Assembly: GCA_030549175.1 (NCBI GenBank)
Contig: JAUKUA010000002.1
Location: forward strand, 6,262,001 to 6,326,000
DNA: 64,000 bases
Direction: 5' to 3'
Source of the DNA: Lasiosphaeris hirsuta
Lineage: Eukaryota > Ascomycota > Sordariomycetes > Sordariales > Lasiosphaeriaceae
Shown in pieces: positions 24,381-34,602 of the stretch. Numbering within the stretch: position 1 is the stretch's first letter; every line of letters begins with the position of its first letter. Made by a program: the position numbers and the translations under genes. The notes under the pieces are model-generated. The model saw only the letters and a program-made list of their open reading frames with translations, was not told where the DNA came from and did no database searches.

Positions 24381-25123
24381 CCCTCTTCGATCAATTGCTA
24401 CCGAGTGCCTCCATTTTGCTGCTCTCCGTGCCAATCCCACCGTCAACTCTCCCGTTCCGCATCAATTGCGGGGTCATACGCCCTTGCTGCCTCGCTCGCC
24501 ACACCCACCCTTCCAGCGGCTTCCATTGACCAGACAGAGGCCTGCTATTGTTCTCGCCCCTGGTTGACTGAGGCATTGAGTCTCTCTGACCGAGCACTTA
24601 TTGTTCCCTCCCCCACGCCAAATGGGGTGACGTGCGACCGGCTTCTGGACGCAGAATAGCAAACGGTCCCTATTGTCCTCTATTCATCGAATTCATCGAA
24701 TTCGAGAGACAATCTCAGTCGTCCTTATTCACGCTGCCGACAATTGCTTAGCAATCGCAATCAGACAAAGACGCCACCACGCCTGACACCGCTGCCCGAC
24801 TTATACTTGAACCAACCCCAACCCCAACCAACCCCAAGCACCAACCGCTCGCCTTCTTCTCCTCTTCCCGCAAACTCGACTGTTGGGATTGCCAAGTATC
24901 CGGACGGCTTATTCGACGGGCCCTTGCTCGAGCTTTCGTCATTCAGGTAGTTTGGCCGAACGATAGGACTTGCGTACCCTCCTCGTGACGTACGTCCGCA
25001 ATTGATGTTGTTGCCTGCCCTTCGCCACCCTGAACCACGTCAAACAGTCATAAACGACATGGCCAGCACACTAACTCAACTCGTCCCCCTCACCAAACCA
25101 CCATTCAATACTGGCCCAATCCC
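24381..25123 (+). promoter_or_regulatory. Probable 5' leader of the SWIRM gene with an overlapping uORF
   Basis: Pyrimidine-rich sequence with CAATTG sites (24392, 24463, 24741, 24999) precedes the SWIRM ORF. An ATG at 25059 (MASTLTQLVPLTKPPFNTGP) opens a frame that overlaps the main ATG at 25124 in a different frame and runs to about 25244. That is the layout of an inhibitory uORF; alternatively one base is missing near 25120 and the two frames form one N-terminus. Confidence 0.4.
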
Positions 25124-26308
25124 ATGCCCTCGCCCACGACTTCGGCGCCTACCGCGACCCCGATCAAGGAGATGCAAGACATGCGCCCGGAACCATTCAC
25201 GCCGTCAGTGTCGTCTATGCCATCAATGGCGATTAGCAACTTGATGTCGCCTCCCGAGCAGCCACTCTTGGATAGCTTCCAGCCAATGGACATGGTGGCC
25301 AAACAGCAACCGGCGTCCGTCGAGAAGCGACAGGTCCCGAACCCCCCCCTCTCGCCCCCAGTCTCCCCGCCCAGCAAAGCAAGCGACGTCGTCAGCGCGG
25401 CTGTCCCGCCAACCATTATGCTCCAGGATCCTCCTTGCTACGGGACCACCGACACCGCCTCGAGCCCTTCCCCTAGCCCTCTCTTCGGGCTTACCGCAGA
25501 GTCGGAGACAGAACAACTAGTGAACGAGCACATTGCCTCGCGCCCGGTTGAGCAGTTCCGCGGGGCGACACCACCGAAACGCGAGGACTATGAGCTGGCG
25601 CTGTACTTCAAGTCGAACTGCTTCAACATGTTCCAGGCAGATCGAAGAGGGTACTTTCGTAGGGAGCGCGAGTTGATCCGATCGGACCGCAAGCACATTG
25701 CCCTCGCTCGCCCTATGACCAAGCTGGCTACCATTCTCCCTGCCTCGCGGCCCTCGGCACCGAAGCCGGTGGTAAAGACAAGCGTCAACCGTGTTCAAAA
25801 GCCCAAGTCGCCTAAGATCAAGGCTCAGGTCCCGAGGCCAATCCGGGCGACGCCCACAACGGCTCGCTCGACCATTCGTGTCAGCGCGACCCCCGAGCCG
25901 CGCGTCCGGACGGTGGCTCCGAACCGTGAAGACAAGGACTTCGCCTCTCTCCGCGACTACTGCCCGCCGCTCAACTCGCTGCCCAACAAGCCGAACAGCT
26001 TGAAGGTAGATTGGAAAGGCAATGCCCTTGACCTAAGCAAGGATCCTCATGCCCATCTTCTGCACCCTGACGAGATCCTCCTTGCCGCCGGTCTGCGTTT
26101 GGACTGCGCCACCTATCTCACCAGCAAGCGGCGCATCTTCATCCGCCGCCTCGAGTGCGCCAATATTGGCAAGGAGTTCCGCAAGACGGATGCTCAGCAG
26201 GCATGCAAGATCGATGTCAACAAGGCGTCAAAGCTATGGACGGCCTACGACAAGGTCGGCTGGCTCGACATCAAGTGGATGGGCCAGTTCCTAGGAAACT
26301 CGGTGTGA
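25124..26308 (+). CDS. SWIRM-domain protein
   Basis: A 394-aa single-exon ORF. The N-terminal 120 residues are Pro/Ser-rich and probably disordered. A basic region (about 195-255) follows, rich in Lys-Pro and Arg. The C-terminal SWIRM domain (about 280-394) contains RDYCPPLNSLPNKPNSLKVD, LHPDEILLAAGLRLDCATYL, RRIFIRRLE, NIGKEFRKTDAQQACKIDVN and ASKLWTAYDKVGWL. SWIRM is a helical DNA/nucleosome-binding module of chromatin complexes. Stand-alone SWIRM proteins of this size in yeasts (budding yeast Fun19, fission yeast Laf1/Laf2 of the Clr6 deacetylase complex) suggest a chromatin role; this assignment is by domain only. The long upstream desert and uORF suggest regulated expression. Confidence 0.85.
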   Translation: MPSPTTSAPTATPIKEMQDMRPEPFTPSVSSMPSMAISNLMSPPEQPLLDSFQPMDMVAKQQPASVEKRQVPNPPLSPPVSPPSKASDVVSAAVPPTIMLQDPPCYGTTDTASSPSPSPLFGLTAESETEQLVNEHIASRPVEQFRGATPPKREDYELALYFKSNCFNMFQADRRGYFRRERELIRSDRKHIALARPMTKLATILPASRPSAPKPVVKTSVNRVQKPKSPKIKAQVPRPIRATPTTARSTIRVSATPEPRVRTVAPNREDKDFASLRDYCPPLNSLPNKPNSLKVDWKGNALDLSKDPHAHLLHPDEILLAAGLRLDCATYLTSKRRIFIRRLECANIGKEFRKTDAQQACKIDVNKASKLWTAYDKVGWLDIKWMGQFLGNSV

Positions 26309-29272
26309 GCTCGGGAGGCTAAAACTTGGTGATAACGAGCTCTACGACAGCCTTGTTCACCCTACAACCCTAAGCGCTTTGGTTTTGAATTTTTTTTTTT
26401 TTTGGGGGGGGGGGGTTTGCGGCATCCGGGCAGCGACTGGCCCAAACAGTTATCGCCATAAGAAATGGCCATCATATCTCAACTCCCTTTTGTTCTCCCA
26501 TCGGTCGGCGGTTACAGCCTTTGCTTTTTTATTTTTTTCTTCTTCATTATGGGTTATTTCCTCAGCATCGTTGTCACACGGCATTTCGATTCTTCGGTAA
26601 ACCAGCATTTGGGATTTTCATTACGATACCCGGAGTGCGGCATGAAATGTTGCGGCCGCCACTCGACCGCGACACGGATCGAGAGACGAGGCTTTTGAGG
26701 CCTGTTTGTTGTCACTCCACTCACAGCACATTTTACACAGCATATGCACGGACGGTTCGGTTTGGTTGGTCGGTTGGTTTGGTTCCCGTTGGCTTTTTGT
26801 CCTAGGGTTTTACGGTCTTCATGTGTGTTCGGGATATGAACATGGGAAGGCGGACGGATAGGATTCTGTGTTTTGTCTTCCTCCGTTTCAGGGGGTTTCC
26901 GCTCAATAAGCGGGGTTGTTTTGCATCTACGGGCGCTGACAGGGTGGTGGTTTTTTCTTTTTTTTTGTTTCCGCGCCAGATGCTTTACGGGTTCACATGG
27001 GAACCGGTGAGAGATTGGAACTAGCACAACCACTATACCCCCAAGATTTGTTTTCCTACTCCGGTTGAGGGTTAGTTGCGACGCCCTACACCGACGGTAG
27101 CCCCTGCTGGCTGCTTTCTCATTTGTGTCACATGGGTAGAGCTGGTGAGAGAGGAGATGAAGGTGGTGGGAGAACCGGGGCTGACGGTTATGGGGGCTAG
27201 CTTTCTAGTGCCGAGAAACGGGCTCGTGCTATTCATGTTTCTTGCGACTCTTAGCAAAGTCTAAGAGGCCTCTAGTCACCAAGTTAGTGCGCAAAGTTAA
27301 ACTGACACCAGTCAGTGTTATTCGTACCTCAGGGGATCGATCCCGTATTCTCAACGGAGCACAACAGAAGTGATCTTTGCATCCCGTGGACATTGCACCA
27401 AGGTTCTGGGAATACCTTATTCCCCATCTTCTCCGGTCTCGCTACGACGTGTCATTGAGTTTTCTCTGTCCTGCCTTCAAAACAAGTAAGTTTTCTGTCT
27501 TGCAGAAACCATCGAGGTCCTTCAAGGCACCTAAAAAAAAAAAAAGAGGCGTCTCGGGTAGATCAAATCTTTGGGGATCTGCCCGAGCCTCCCTGCCCCG
27601 CCTCCCCGCAAACAGGGCTGAAAGGGCTGGGGTTGCATGGGTTTTCACATGGGCATGCAGCAGGTCTGGGTCCACTGGACCACGGTTGCAGGCGGCAAGC
27701 GGCCCGCAACGTCATTCTCGGGGAAAAAACTCAATTCTAAAAGAAGACAGGAAAAAGAAAACGAGGGATAACGCTCAACAATGTTAACAAATCCACCTTT
27801 TTTTTCCCTCTTGCGTAGTCCTCAAGGTGCAACAGCTGGCCACAATAATTGGCAAAATATCTACATGTTTCATATGCCCTATTTTGGGTGTTCAGGGCAA
27901 CCAGAGGAAGGACGCACGCACGATATGCCACCACCCCGGCCGCGGTTCCGGCACTCCGGCATTGTCCTCCCCACTGTTGCAGCCCCGGACTCATCACATG
28001 CCACCGAAGAACTTCGGACTCGATTCATAATACTGGATCACAATGATGTAACTCTGGAATAGGTTCATTGCGGTGACGCGGCCTTCACTCACTTACACCC
28101 GCTCCTTTCCCCAACGTTGATTCAAGCTGGGGCGGTGGGGTTGGGCTTGTCGCATGGTGTCACGTCATCCAACGCCATGGACTCTATTCTCAAGCCTTGT
28201 CCAAAAACTTTCAAGCCCCCTCCCCGAAAGCTTGTCTCGAAATCGCCCGCCGGCCCGTCCAGAGGCGGCTGAGGAGTGGATGTTGTATCGTATCCGGGAA
28301 CATTTACATTTTGCGTGTAAGTCGAGGGCGCTCGGTCCGAAGCTTGTGGAGAGGCTAAAGATTTTTCGTGTTGTTGTTCAAGAATCCGGTCCATGCATGC
28401 ATGACATAAGACGGCCCTAGTACATGTTCTCAAGCGTCCTATCACATGGTTATCGCGTTATCAATGGCTGAAGAGGCTATCTATGGATGAGGAAGAATGT
28501 GATATTCAATGAAACCAAGCAGATAAGATGAGGTATTACTTTCGTAGATGTGGCGAGGCGAAGGGTAGCGTGAAAAGCCCCCAAGTCTTCTGTCAGCTGT
28601 GAATTTGCTGATTTGCCACGATTGGCTGCATATGTGCTGACTTACACGCTTCGTTGGGTTCATGATCAAGGGTTGCGTGTGGAATAAATACGTTGCAAAG
28701 AAAACACTAACGATCCAGCTAGATACCCGATTACTGTTTCACGTTACAAACGTCAGACTCTTTGCCCACGGTAGAAGAAATGCTGGCATGGCCGTTTTCA
28801 CATGGACGCTTGCAAACTACCAGTCTCACGGGGGACGCTCCGGTCCCGAGGGCTTGGGACTTGCCCGAGAAGCAGGGCTCGCCTCCATGACACCGTGACC
28901 GCGGTCGATTCCTTGTTCAATATTGACTTTCTCCCGAACCCGGTTCTGCAACTCCAACATAGTTTGGTTTATGGAATAAGCTCGCGATCGATTCTTAAAA
29001 TTCCACCAATGTCGGTATACTTTCGCCTCAGCTCGACTCAGCCCGACAAGACTTTGAGAAAAAAGAAAAAAGAAAAAAAAAATCTCAGTACTCTAGTGGC
29101 TCGTCAGGAGACGCAACACGCTATCACGAGATCGCCTCTCAACAAAGCCCCAACAAGCTGATGATCCTCACAACCATAAAAACCTCAATGTCAAGACAGC
29201 AACTTAAACGTGGAACTTCAACATGGAGGGCGCGGCTCAACAAAACCAAATCAAAACTAACCACAAGACCCT
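26309..29272. other. Intergenic region, no gene recognised
   Basis: It begins with the SWIRM gene 3' side, including a T13-G11 homopolymer junction near 26387-26413. Other simple stretches: A-rich at 27533-27545 and 29062-29082. ORFs up to about 160 codons have low-complexity content and no recognisable family. Confidence 0.4.
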
Positions 29273-30249
29273 TCACAGCCCGGCCGCGAGGGTATATCCC
29301 CCGTCCACCGCCAGAACCTGGCCATTGAGATACTGATTCGCCGCAAACATGAGCACCGCCTGGGCCACGTCGACGTCACGACCAGGCCGGGCGGCAGGGA
29401 CCTTGGCCGCGTACTTCTCGCTGGGGATATGGCTCTTCTGGAACTCGTCGCTCTCCTGGGCCGTCATCTCGCTGGGGAAGACGCCCGGCGCGATGCTGTT
29501 GACGCGGATCCGTAGCCCGTTCTCGGCCATCTCGGCCGCCAGCATGCGCGTCAGGTGCGCCGCCGCCGCCTTGCTCGCGTTGTACGCAAAGTGGTGCTGA
29601 GCGCTCTTGACCAGCCCGCTGATGCTGCTGATGTTGATTACTGTGGCTGACCACCCCGGCTGCCGCTCCGTGCTGGCCGCGAGGAGGGGGAGGAAGGCGG
29701 CGGTGGTGAAGAAGGTGCTGGCGACGTTGGTGGCGTAGGTTGAAGTCCAGTCTTCGAGGCTAGTTTTGGACGTGTCGAAGAGGTTTTGCTTCATCTCCGT
29801 GGCAGAGGAGGATTCGGTAGTGAGCGAGGCGCTCGTGACGCCCGCGTTGTTGATTAATATGCATAGGCACTTTTCGCGAGACGAGATTTCCTCGACGAGC
29901 GCGGCTACCGATGATTTGTCCGTCACGTCGGCGGTTAGGGCGATGATCTCGCCCTCGATGTCCTTGTTGTAAGTGGAAACGACATTTTCCAGCTTCTTTG
30001 CTGTGCGCCCGACGATATAGACCTTTGCGCCGTTGACAGCGAGAGCTTGGGTTGCCATGAGACCGATGCCTGAGCCGGCTCCTGAGGGGACGTTAGCAGT
30101 TCCTGGAGGCGCAGGGAGCGGGCATCCTTGAGAAGTTTGGGGCTGGGAAGGCACATGCCTGTAACCAGGGCAACGCGACCCTTCATGTCGAAAAGTGAGT
30201 GGCGGTTGAGCTCATTGTGGCTGGCTGCGGCTACGCTCTTGGTCGACAT
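29273..30249 (-). CDS. Short-chain dehydrogenase/reductase (classical SDR), two exons
   Basis: An NAD(P)H-dependent oxidoreductase of 299 aa; exons 30249-30159 and 30081-29273. The cofactor motif TGAGSGIG (about residues 30-37) is split by the intron. Further motifs: ILINNAGV, the catalytic Ser in INISSISG, YNASK (catalytic Tyr and Lys), PGVFPSEM and a C-terminal LNGQVLAVDGGYTLAAGL. The intron (30158-30082, 77 nt) must start with GC (ACAG|GCATGT) to give the canonical motif; the nearest GT would break it. It resembles RhlG-like or 3-oxoacyl reductase SDRs, but the substrate is unknown. With GMC and MDR genes nearby it may belong to a small metabolic group. The start MSTKSVAAASHNELN was chosen because the frame upstream lacks SDR features. 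Confidence 0.9.
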
Positions 30250-32480
30250 TTTGTTGATCTTGAAGGGGGTAATCTGGAGAAAGGTTTGTGAGATACGGAA
30301 ATTTGAGAAACGCGCAGACTGTTGTTGTGCTGTGGAAAGTGATTTGCGAGCGGGAAAACAAGTTCTTGGACTAATTAATCGAGTAGGCAAAAGGCGTGAC
30401 ATTTCAGAGCGAGATAGAAAAGAAGAGACGAAGTGCCAAGTTCACAAAAAGCAAGGTTTATAAATATTTCAGACGTGAAGACCCACTCACTGAAGATGGG
30501 TTGTTTGGGAAGTACCTCGATCACTTCCTATGACGAAACCGATACACAGCTTCCCGTTGTCAACTTGCCAATAATAGACAGTGACGAAATCGATCTGGCT
30601 AACATGCTGCCAATTGGCGAATCAGCGGGGAGCGGCCCCACCATTGACGGTGAATCCAGAAACGAAGACGTTGCAACCATCAATTCTCGATTGATTTACT
30701 GTCTTTATATTTTTTATGAGATTATAATACTCTGATGATAGCAGACACTTACGCTCTCACTAAAATTCGGTGAGCTGAAGTCACCGGGGGTTGATCTGAA
30801 AAAGACAGAAGATAAACCCTAATCACCCTGTGGTTGACCCTAACCCTAGGTACATCTCATTCACGAAATCATCATAACCGGCGTCGCCAGCTTGAAGGAC
30901 ATCGCAGCACTCGCCAAAAAGATCAACGACGAGCACGTGGAAGTCCGCCCCTGTTTCCCTCATGAGATGAACTAGTATGTCAAACCCGTCACCTACTGCG
31001 GGAGTGAGTTCAGTTTTGGTCTCAAACCCTTCGCCTATCACACACACACCAACTAGGTACTAATAACCCCTCAGATAGTCTCCTGCGAATTCATCACGGC
31101 CGCGGTTGGCGCAAGCTCCATGATTTCGCCAAGGGAGCTAGTGAGTCTAAGTTCATGGTGCCCCTACGCCACTAATACGAGGCAAGTCCATGGCCATCCC
31201 CGAGATGATGACCGGGTCCGACAGGTCGAGCTTGGAGCAGACTTGGTGAAGACCCCTAGCTATCCCCGCCCCTGCGAGCTCTCCTTGGAATTTACCTGTC
31301 AGCAAATCCCCAGGGAAGCAAGAATGCCACCTTCCTACCTATTGGCCCCTTGACCCTGGAAGGCGACGTAAAGGCCCAGCTCTCAAGTCCTCCAAGAGGC
31401 GTTATGAGACAGAGACCCGCAGAAACAACTGGCTCAGATTGCACCATGTTGGCGGACACGTCAAGCTGCGCCAAGCCAAATGGAACAAACGAGTAGACAG
31501 GGGGGAAGATTTCTTGTTTTTTTTACTGGCAAGAGCCGTGCTACGGGTTACAAGCATATATCTACCTAGTAGGAAAAACTACCATGCGGCTGTGTAACCT
31601 CGGGCACACACCATTGTCAGGACACAGGCAAGGTATAATAATACCACAGCGAGCCTTCATTGTTTCGCCAAGTTTGACTCGTCCACTCGTTCACCCCCGA
31701 AAACCAGCTGTTTGCTTGGATCGACTCTTTTCGCTCCCATGCCTTCATCAAATGGAAGGGTATCTGGGCTATGATGACGCCTGGTCGAGTCCATCCGCTC
31801 AGGGTTATGTGACAATCAATCCATCTTTGCTCTCTTTCAGTAAACCCTTCATTGCCGGGTTGTCCCCAGCTGAACTCCAGGGAGACACCAGGCTTGACCA
31901 AGGTTTCGGAACGGACGACGATACTTTTTGACATCTTTATCGTCTTGAGTTTTCTGGCGAGATTACCGATGATGACCAAGTCTTGAAGTTATTGGGAGAG
32001 TCGTTCCCGCAGCCGTTGGAGGACACCTTGATGCAGTTATGTACGACGTATCTCGATATTATTCAGTGAGCTGTTGATGCTGACTATAAAACGAGCAACA
32101 CCACGCATATTGGCCTCCATACCGACAGTCTGGCCTGCTTGTCGAACAAAGTCCCATCCGAGTGAGGAATCAGATGCTCACACCAGCCGAGCTTTCTCTG
32201 CCCCTTAGCTCGGAAGTTCAAGCCATGAGCTTCGCCGGGTAGCCGATGCGGGATAACGCGGGAATTGGCCCATACGGCGGGCCTTGGGCCGGGTTGGTGT
32301 CTTTGTTTGACTTGTATATTATATCTCCCATGGATTTGTTTGGGCCGGACTCGAAGGAATGCATGATGTGTTTTCGGATAGTATAGGTGAGGTAGGTATT
32401 GGGCATGGCTGACAGGGAGATTGTAACGTCGGAGGTGGTTTACCGAGATAGATTCTTCATGAAGCAAACGTAATTATACC
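30250..32480. other. Degraded, gene-poor region with coding-like remnants
   Basis: No intact gene. A 100-codon ORF at 30433-30735 (plus) is unassigned. Around 30850-30970 (plus) a coding-like stretch (HEIIITGVASLKDIAALAKK) is ended by a stop and followed by out-of-frame pieces to about 31400, as in a decayed gene. ORFs at 31584-31931 (plus) and 32084-32467 (minus) resemble nothing I know. AACCCTAA-type telomere-like strings occur near 30812-30850. Confidence 0.35.
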
Positions 32481-32517
32481 GATTCCCCTAAGATTTGCGC
32501 GACATTTTTCACAACTT

Positions 32518-33132
32518 CTAGCCCGATCCCCTTTCCTCAGCCGCCTCGGTAAACATTTCGACCACTCTCGAGCTGCTTTTACTCACAGCCACTTCAAGCG
32601 GCGTTTGACCATGACGACCCTTCTCTAGCAATACCCGAATGATATCCACGTCTTCCTTTTCGACGGCTGAGAGGAATGGGGTGTTGCCGTCGGAATCCTG
32701 AGCATCGATGTTGGCACCTCTCGCCAACTATGCCTTCACAGTATCAACATGATCTTCCCCAACGGCCAAAAAGAGCGGCGTATTGCCATCAACGTCCCTC
32801 GCCTCGACTTTTGCCCCTTTTGAGAGCAGCTTCCTCATAGAGGGCACATGTACCTTTTGGACGGCCCATAGGGGAATACTAAGGCATGGTTCTCCCGTTC
32901 TTATCCTGCTGATCCTGGCTTCCCAAACTTGTTTTCATCTCCATGATCGCACAACCAATCCACACCATCTCGGCTGAATTTCTGCCTCTCCTCGTTGGGA
33001 AGCTGAGCGAGCGACCAGCGGTACAGCTCTCCGGTAGGTCTCAGCCTGCTTGATCAACATTGACACGAGTTCAGCTTTGGGAATGCGAATATTGTCCCAC
33101 AGCGCTGGAGGCACCCATGTGCGCACTGTCAT
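32518..33132 (-). pseudogene. Ankyrin-repeat gene relic
   Basis: The minus strand encodes ankyrin repeats: DVDGNTPLFLAVGEDHVDTV, then ARGANIDAQDSDGNTPFLSA, then DVDIIRVLLEKG, GQTPLEVAVSKSSSRVVEMF and a stop. Between the first two repeats an in-frame TAG (32728-32730) interrupts the protein. Further upstream (to 33132) the frame changes at least once before a fragment starting MTVRTWVPPALWDNIRIPKA. No NACHT domain is seen nearby. It is probably the tail of a decayed NLR-like or ankyrin gene. Confidence 0.6.
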
Positions 33133-33184
33133 GGCGTGACCGAAGGCAACCCGTGATGCTTGTGCGAATGCTGCTTACAGAGTT

Positions 33185-33690
33185 ATGCGCCAGCATATAA
33201 AAAAGGCGTGGAAGCAAGAGTTCGACTACCTAGTCGCTCTCAACAACAAGAACCCCAAACCTGATTCCGAAACGGGCACTCCCGTGACGGGTTTGCTGGG
33301 GCTCGGCAATGCAACACCATCCGAAGCTCCCGCTTCTCGTCAGGGTTCTCTGCAGAGCGCCAATGTTGTTGCTTAGTGGCTCGAATTTAATGAATCCATA
33401 AGACAGGATTCGGACGGCGATAAAGCTCCCCCCGACCCCTCAAAGCGGCCGTCACAAGGCGCAGGCCACTGTCCAGCAGGAGCCCGCGGTTCATGAGGCC
33501 TTTGCTCCCCAGGAGCCGCAGGGGCAAGGCTCCGAGCTCGAGCCTGATCTGGGCTCGGTTTCAGATAGTAGCGAGGAGTCTCTTATTGACGATGGTTGGG
33601 GCGGCCAGTGCAACCGGAGCAGCCTGGCGCCGCTGATGGAACACCTGGAGAGGTTCAAGGACGTTTTTAGACTTGCCTACCCTTGAAGTG
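33185..33690 (+). pseudogene. Short coding-like relic, family unknown
   Basis: A 63-codon ORF starts MRQHIKKAWKQEFDYLVALN and stops at 33376. A second coding-like stretch in another frame (ELEPDLGSVSDSSEESLIDD, ending near 33684) follows. The frame change suggests decay. No recognised domain. Confidence 0.25.
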
Positions 33691-34602
33691 AGGCTTCTGA
33701 TTTACCATATTTCTCCCAGAGCAGAGCCTCCCTCAGTTTGGTTGTTTTACTGGGAGCTGGGAACAATGGACACTGCCTTTCTTCTTCTAAATAGTACTCG
33801 GTAGTGATAGCGTGGTGGGAGGTCGTCGGCCCTCCTCCCCTTGTATTTGAACGCTTTCGACTACACCCCTAACCGCGTCTTTCGCCCCTTGGCAAATGCC
33901 GTTTTGCCTCCGCCGAACTAATCTAAAAGTCCCAGCTAACTATCGGACAACCTCACGGCCGCGTTCAATCACAGAATCTAGACCTTTTGTATGCTATTTA
34001 TTCGTTCAGGGTACCGTCACACAGTAGGCATCATCAGGTTAGGGCAAGAGCAGGGACCACCAGAACGAGGGGCGAGTCCAAGCTTGAGCTCGAATCCACC
34101 AAATCCTTCCACACAACACAGCAAAGCAATCTAGCCAGCGATCGCAACACTGTCAACGCAGTCAAATCGCGGTATCTGCACACGCAGTAAGCTCTATTCA
34201 ATTGCGCGCGCTCAGCGGAACTAATTGGCAATTGTATTGGCTTTACGCCAGCTCGCCCCCGCGCAGGGCGATGAATCCAGCGATGATGACGATTTCGCAG
34301 CGTTCTTTGGCGACGATCCTCCTAGCGATTACCCTCGCAGTGATGCCGAAGATCCTAGCCATCCCAATTCATCAGACCCCCTCTCGTCTTCCGCTGCGGG
34401 GGACCGGCTATAGCGTTTTTGTGCGGTTGACCAGTCGGGTGCTAATCCGTGCATCGGCAGCAGCGGAAAGAGTCCGAGCTGGATCGAAGTGTGCGGTACG
34501 GTAACCTGCTCTCTTTTAACCTTTCTGTTTATTACTCCTCATCTCGCCAGCATCACCAGTGAGCGCGCAGATGGGCCCCGCGCGGGGCAGAGAAACAGCA
34601 TC
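33691..34602. other. Upstream region of the GMC oxidoreductase gene
   Basis: No gene recognised. An acidic 62-codon ORF (34225-34413) containing DDDDFAAFFGDD could be a relic but has no family assignment. Confidence 0.3.
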
